Source: Leptolyngbya sp. NIES-3755 | Lineage (GTDB): Bacteria > Cyanobacteriota > Cyanobacteriia > Leptolyngbyales > Leptolyngbyaceae | Assembly: GCA_001548435.1 (NCBI GenBank) | Contig: AP017308.1 | Coordinates: forward strand, 2,179,030-2,243,029 | Direction of reading: 5' to 3' | Length of the DNA stretch: 64,000 nt | Shown here: positions 60,123 through 64,000 of the stretch, in pieces | Position numbering within the stretch: position 1 is the first letter of the stretch | Layout: each line of letters starts with the position of its first letter | Translations under genes and position numbers: made by a program | Notes under the pieces: model-generated | What the model was told of the DNA's origin: nothing | Seen by the model: only the letters and a program-made list of their open reading frames with translations | Database searches by the model: none

Positions 60123-61124
60123 ATGCTTAGGTCTCGATTCATCAAATTGTTCGCATTTGCTCTAGTTGCATTATTTTGGACGGTTGCTTGTTCTCCTCAA
60201 GCCTCAAACAATACGGCAAACAATTCTGCAACTCAAGCTTTATCGGTGTCTACGAATCCCTGGGTTGGCTACTCTGGACATCACATCGCCATGCAGAAGG
60301 GATTTTATAAACAAGCAGGATTGAACATTGAAGACACACTTTTTCAGTCGAACACTGAGCAAATTACAGCATTTTTAGCGGGTAAAACGGATCTTGCTTG
60401 GCTCACTGCTGGAGACGTGATTCAGATGGCAGGGAAAGATCCAAATCTTAGAATCATTTTTCTGTGCGATTACTCGAATGGTGCGGATGGCATCTTGGGA
60501 CGGGGCATCAATGCACCTGCTGATTTGAAAGGAAAAACTTTAGCACATGAAAACGTGTTGTTTCAAAGAGTGCTGCTGAGAGCTTATTTAGAAAAAGGTG
60601 GACTCACCGAAAAAGATATCACCGTTCGAGATATGCCTGCGCCCGATGCAGCAACCGCGTTTAGTGCGAAGCGAGTCGATGCTGCTATCACTTACGAACC
60701 CTTTCTGACGAAAGCAGCAAAAGAAGGAGGTGGAGAGGTTATTTTTAGCTCTAGAGGCACGAATTTGATTGCAGATGTTTTGGTCACACGCCCGAATCTG
60801 ATTGCAAATCGCAGAAATGATCTACTTGCATTTATCAAAGCTGCGGATCAAGGAATTAGACTGCTCAAAGCCGGAGATGCCGAAGCGATCGCTGCTGCTT
60901 CAACCCGCATTGGCATCAAACCAGAAGAAATGCGCGAACAGCTTAAGGGCATTACCTTGTTTGACATTGAGGGCAATAAGTCGATCGGCTTTAATCCCGC
61001 TCACGAGAACAATGCGATCAAGAGTTTTGAACTGGTGTCTAAAGCAGCGTATGACTTCAAAATTGTGCCTCAGCCGCTCGATGTGAAGTCCCTCTATGAT
61101 GATTCTCTAGTGAAATCTCTCTAA
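60123..61124 (+). CDS. Substrate-binding lipoprotein of the guanidino ABC transporter, first copy
   Basis: The 333-residue lipoprotein from MLRSRFIKLFAFALVALFWT has a lipobox ending at Cys23 (TVAC). Its domain is NMT1/THI5-SsuA like: VSTNPWVGYSGHHIAMQKGF, TEQITAFLAGKTDLAWLTAG, DYSNGADGILGRGINAPADL KGKT, and a Tyr-Glu-Pro region VDAAITYEPFLTK. It is first behind the guanidine-I riboswitch, so its ligand is probably guanidine or a guanidino compound. A start 13 codons upstream lies in the terminator and is rejected. The second copy at 63025 is a clear paralogue. Confidence 0.9.
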   Translation: MLRSRFIKLFAFALVALFWTVACSPQASNNTANNSATQALSVSTNPWVGYSGHHIAMQKGFYKQAGLNIEDTLFQSNTEQITAFLAGKTDLAWLTAGDVIQMAGKDPNLRIIFLCDYSNGADGILGRGINAPADLKGKTLAHENVLFQRVLLRAYLEKGGLTEKDITVRDMPAPDAATAFSAKRVDAAITYEPFLTKAAKEGGGEVIFSSRGTNLIADVLVTRPNLIANRRNDLLAFIKAADQGIRLLKAGDAEAIAAASTRIGIKPEEMREQLKGITLFDIEGNKSIGFNPAHENNAIKSFELVSKAAYDFKIVPQPLDVKSLYDDSLVKSL

Positions 61125-61129
61125 ATATC

Positions 61130-62131
61130 ATGTCAATTAGTGACTACTTACAGCGTGATCGACCTGTCTATAATGCGATCGCATTGTTCTACACTCTAGC
61201 TGCATACCTCGGCGGAATTGGCTTGATTGTGCAAACCAATGTTTGGCTCAATGCGATCGGCGTACTCGCTCTGACGCACGGATTGGCTCTGTCTGCGTAT
61301 CTCGCTCATGAGTTTATGCACGGAACAATCTTTGCTTCAATGAAGTGGAACGCTGCGTTTGGCACGTTAATCCTATGGCTGAATGGTGCTTGCTATTCGC
61401 GATTTCAGGATTTAGCAAAAATGCACATTGCTCATCATGTCGATCGAGTCGATTTTTGTCGGTTCGATTTAGCAGAATTCCTCAATTCGCTGCCTGTTGT
61501 CATTCGGAATAGCTTGCTTGTGCTGGAATGGCTCTATTTTCCGGCACTGGCATTTTTAACTCGATTTCGCTCTATTACTGCTCCGTTTTGGGTCGAAGAG
61601 CGCAAATCAGAACGATCGCGAGTGATTACGATCGCACTGATTCGCGTCAGTTTATTTGCTCTCTTAGGAGTTGTATCGCTCAAAGGACTATTGCTGTACT
61701 TTGTGGCATACATCAGCATGATTCAAATTCTGCGATTCGTAGACTGCTTCCAGCATACGTATGAAATGGTTGAGATTGGGACTCCATTACCAAAACGCGA
61801 TCGCGCTCACGAACAAGCGAATACATTCTCGAACGTGGTTTCACTCCAGAATCGTTGGCTCAATTTACTTCTACTAAATTTTGGCTATCACAATGCTCAT
61901 CATGAACTGATGAAGTGTCCCTGGTATCGATTACCGGATCTCGATCGAGCTTGTTTCAAAGGTACAGAGCCACACTATGTCACATTACCGCAGCTTGTTT
62001 GGAACTATCATCGGTTTCGAGTGAGCCGCATCTTTTCTGGACAAGGAAGCGCGATCGACAAAAATGGCAATCTGAACCTAGAACACTTCTACGGCGCGAT
62101 CGAAGTGTCGTTTCTTGTACTGCCTGCTTAA
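61130..62131 (+). CDS. Membrane fatty-acid-desaturase-like di-iron oxygenase
   Basis: The 333-residue membrane protein has three histidine boxes of the FA-desaturase/hydroxylase superfamily: HEFMH (residues 60-64), HIAHH (99-103) and HNAHH (254-258), plus H209 in FQHTYE. Four or so membrane segments surround them. Desaturase-superfamily enzymes also hydroxylate alkanes, sterols and small molecules, so the substrate need not be a lipid. It lies 5 nt after the first binding-protein gene and 17 nt before creatininase, inside a riboswitch-controlled unit, which suggests oxidation of an imported guanidino compound, for instance N-dealkylation. That is inference. Confidence 0.88.
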   Translation: MSISDYLQRDRPVYNAIALFYTLAAYLGGIGLIVQTNVWLNAIGVLALTHGLALSAYLAHEFMHGTIFASMKWNAAFGTLILWLNGACYSRFQDLAKMHIAHHVDRVDFCRFDLAEFLNSLPVVIRNSLLVLEWLYFPALAFLTRFRSITAPFWVEERKSERSRVITIALIRVSLFALLGVVSLKGLLLYFVAYISMIQILRFVDCFQHTYEMVEIGTPLPKRDRAHEQANTFSNVVSLQNRWLNLLLLNFGYHNAHHELMKCPWYRLPDLDRACFKGTEPHYVTLPQLVWNYHRFRVSRIFSGQGSAIDKNGNLNLEHFYGAIEVSFLVLPA

Positions 62132-62148
62132 TCTGAGAGGAAAAAACA

Positions 62149-62913
62149 ATGCACCCGTTATTAATGGGCTGTCTGAGTTGGGTGGAATATCAGCAACGAA
62201 TACAAGAAAGTTCGATCGTCTTAATTCCCTGTGGCGCATTAGAGCAGCATGGTCCGCATTTGCCATTGGGAACCGATGCTTTATTGAGTAGTGCGATCGC
62301 TCAAGGAGTCGCAGAACAGATCAATGGCATTGTTGCTCCAACCTTTAGCTATGGTTATAAATCTCAGCCCAAATCGGGTGGCGGACAGCACTTTCCAGGA
62401 ACCACCAGTCTAGACGGTCATACCTTGAGCCAAATGCTGCGGGATGTGATTCGAGAGTTCGATCGTCAAGGCGTGAAGCATCTTGTTGTTCTGGATGGAC
62501 ACTATGAGAATCAGTGGTTTTTGACTGAAGGCATTGATCTTGCACGGCGGGAAATTGGACAGACTCATTTGCGAGTGATGCGATTAGAATATTGGGATTT
62601 TTTAAGTGAAGCCACTTTAGAAACTGCTTTTCCAGAAGGCTTTCCAGGATTTGCACTAGAACATGCGGCTGTAATGGAAACCTCATTAATGTTGCACTAT
62701 TATCCTGATTTAGTGCGATTGCATCTGATTCCTGATGATCCACCTGCTGATTTTCCGCCTTATGATCTTTATCCACCGAGATTAGAATGGGTTCCTGCTT
62801 CTGGAGTGCTTTCTTCTGCAAAAACTGCGACTGCTGATAAAGGCACATTAATGGCAAATCAAGTGATCGAAAGTATCGCAGCGGCAATTCGACAGGAATT
62901 TCAGGCAGTGTAA
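62149..62913 (+). CDS. Creatininase (creatinine amidohydrolase)
   Basis: The 254-residue enzyme closely follows the pattern of Pseudomonas creatininase, which opens creatinine to creatine. Metal ligands are E32, H34, D43 (GALEQHGPHLPLGTD), H118 and E120 (DGHYEN); signature YGYKSQPKSGGGQHFPGTTS, YWDF (W149) and EHAAVMETSLMLHYYPDLV are present, as is the SGVLSSAKTAT end. From memory, P. putida Trp174 near the active site is Phe167 here, while Trp154 (W149) and His178 (H171) are kept. A ribosome site GAGAGGA lies upstream. It is probably specific for a cyclic or N-acyl guanidino compound. Confidence 0.9.
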   Translation: MHPLLMGCLSWVEYQQRIQESSIVLIPCGALEQHGPHLPLGTDALLSSAIAQGVAEQINGIVAPTFSYGYKSQPKSGGGQHFPGTTSLDGHTLSQMLRDVIREFDRQGVKHLVVLDGHYENQWFLTEGIDLARREIGQTHLRVMRLEYWDFLSEATLETAFPEGFPGFALEHAAVMETSLMLHYYPDLVRLHLIPDDPPADFPPYDLYPPRLEWVPASGVLSSAKTATADKGTLMANQVIESIAAAIRQEFQAV

Positions 62914-63024
62914 GCGGATTAACAATGGATCGTACTCAAATCGAGTTAAATGACGCTATACTTCTTGCTGCAAATCGTTCTGTGCGATCGCAGTTTGATC
63001 CCCCATTCTAAAGGAGCCGATTCG

Positions 63025-64000
63025 ATGAGCCGTACTACTGATTTACTGAACCGTCGCCAAGCCCTTTGGTTGATGGGTGGATTAGTCGGGAGCATGGCGT
63101 TACACGGTTGCAATCAAACGACAGCAAACTCGTCTGGTACTGCGCCCCTGAAGGCAGGAATTAGTCCTTGGCCCGGTTATGCAGGACACTATATTGCCAC
63201 TAAAAAAGGCTTCTTCAAAGAAACTGGAGTAACCGTTCAAGAGATCAATTTTCCAGGTGCAACAGAATTGATTACCGGATTTTTAGCCCAGCAAGCGGAT
63301 GTCGGTTGGGTGACTTCTGGGGATGCGATTCAGGCAGCGCAGCAAGATCCAACGATGCGAATTATCTATGTAGTGGACTATTCTAATGGTGCAGATGGCA
63401 TCATTGGACGTGGCATCAAAACCCCTGCCGATTTGAAAGGAAAAACAGTTGCGCGGGAAAATTTGCTCTTCACCAATGTTTTACTACGAGAATATTTGAA
63501 GAAAGGCGGGCTAACAGAAGCTGATATCAAAATCAAAGATCTCTCAGCGGCAGATGCAGCAGCAGCATTCGCAGCGAAACAGGTTGATGTGGCAGTTGCT
63601 TATGAGCCTTGGTTGACGAAAACAACTAAGGAATCAGGAGGGGAGATTTTATTTACTTCAAAAGATACAAACTTGATCGCAGATGTGCTGGCAACTCGTC
63701 AGAACATTATTGCAACTCGTAAATCGGAATTGCAGGCTTATATAAGAGCGATCGATAAAGGGGTGAAGTTGATCAATAGCGGCGACCCTGAAGCGGTAAA
63801 AATTGTGGCAGCAGCACTGAATGTCTCAGTGGACGAAGCAAAACAACAGCTTGCAGGAGTAAAAATCTTTGACATTGAAATGAACAAATCCATCGGATTT
63901 AATTCAAGCAATGCGAAGAATATTATGAAAAATCTTGAGCTTAGTATTGATACAGGCAAACAGATGAAAGTGATTGGAGATATTAAAGTTGAGAATCTGT
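63025..64000 (+). CDS. Substrate-binding lipoprotein of the guanidino ABC transporter, second copy (cut by window end)
   Basis: The open frame starts at ATG 63025 after a strong AAGGAG (63011-63016) and runs off the window after 325 codons. It has a twin-arginine-like start (NRRQALWLMGG) with lipobox Cys29 (LHGC). It then follows the same domain as the gene at 60123: ISPWPGYAGHYIATKKGFFK, ELITGFLAQQADVGWVTSGD, DYSNGADGIIGRGIKTPADL and VAVAYEPWLTK. The two binding proteins are clear paralogues on either side of the enzymes, one Sec-type and one Tat-like. Its end, and any further genes, lie outside. Confidence 0.9.
   Translation, partial: MSRTTDLLNRRQALWLMGGLVGSMALHGCNQTTANSSGTAPLKAGISPWPGYAGHYIATKKGFFKETGVTVQEINFPGATELITGFLAQQADVGWVTSGDAIQAAQQDPTMRIIYVVDYSNGADGIIGRGIKTPADLKGKTVARENLLFTNVLLREYLKKGGLTEADIKIKDLSAADAAAAFAAKQVDVAVAYEPWLTKTTKESGGEILFTSKDTNLIADVLATRQNIIATRKSELQAYIRAIDKGVKLINSGDPEAVKIVAAALNVSVDEAKQQLAGVKIFDIEMNKSIGFNSSNAKNIMKNLELSIDTGKQMKVIGDIKVENL

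Noticed and set aside
62345-62887. 180-codon minus-strand open frame opposite creatininase
   Set aside because: The plus-strand frame is a recognisable creatininase; the reverse frame is a shadow.

Overview
The window is chromosomal DNA from a cyanobacterium, most likely a filamentous Leptolyngbya-like lineage. The evidence is the very frequent HIP1-type octamer GCGATCGC on both strands, a chlorophyll synthase gene (chlG), a Gap2-type glyceraldehyde-3-phosphate dehydrogenase, and many cyanobacterium-specific families (DUF2499/DUF3593, DUF2862, DUF1802, DUF2808, SLH-OprB porin). Genus assignment is inference.

Layout. 1-9.9 kb: a gene tail, a solitary NrtA/CmpA-like lipoprotein, a DUF4160/DUF2442 pair, gap2, murC-murB-ybaB, a two-gene branched-chain/neutral amino-acid transporter segment (livM-livG) and a small toxin-antitoxin-like pair. 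10-20.5 kb: a dipeptide/oligopeptide ABC operon, pgi overlapping csaB tail to tail, a small accessory cassette bounded by a 58-bp direct repeat, a DUF2499-DUF3593 pair and glycogen phosphorylase. 20.6-28.7 kb: a small Xre regulator, an M20 amidohydrolase, Mn-type superoxide dismutase followed by a possible CRP-controlled small RNA, a Get3/ArsA-like ATPase followed by chlG, a DNA glycosylase and a phosphodiester glycosidase. 29-42 kb: exopolysaccharide export (SLH-Wza-like protein and Wzc-like copolymerase), alpha-amylase, an OprB-type porin, M48 peptidase, DJ-1 family protein with a divergent LysR regulator, a 2OG-Fe(II) oxygenase and small membrane proteins.

42-49.5 kb: a 15-repeat CRISPR array with a subtype I-D-like repeat but no cas genes in view, tRNA-Pro(CGG), lipA-gpsA, a MITE-like element that has replaced the end of an HNH nuclease gene, a coiled-coil/TPR membrane protein, and a compact tmRNA-like RNA directly upstream of an RNA 2'-phosphotransferase gene (kptA). 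49.5-57.4 kb: an efflux operon (HlyD, double ATPase, two ABC-2 permeases) with a divergent TetR gene and a perfect 27-bp operator, then two undescribed single-span small proteins and a DUF2808 secreted protein.

57.9-64 kb is the most interesting part. A nitrate/taurine-type ABC permease and ATPase are divergent, and the ATPase is followed by a well-formed guanidine-I (ykkC) riboswitch with an overlapping intrinsic terminator. Behind the switch lie a substrate-binding lipoprotein, a membrane di-iron desaturase-like oxygenase, a protein that looks like genuine creatininase, and a second, paralogous binding protein cut by the window edge. I infer a guanidine-responsive uptake and breakdown pathway for guanidine or an N-substituted guanidino compound; the oxygenase-creatininase combination is the least expected part.
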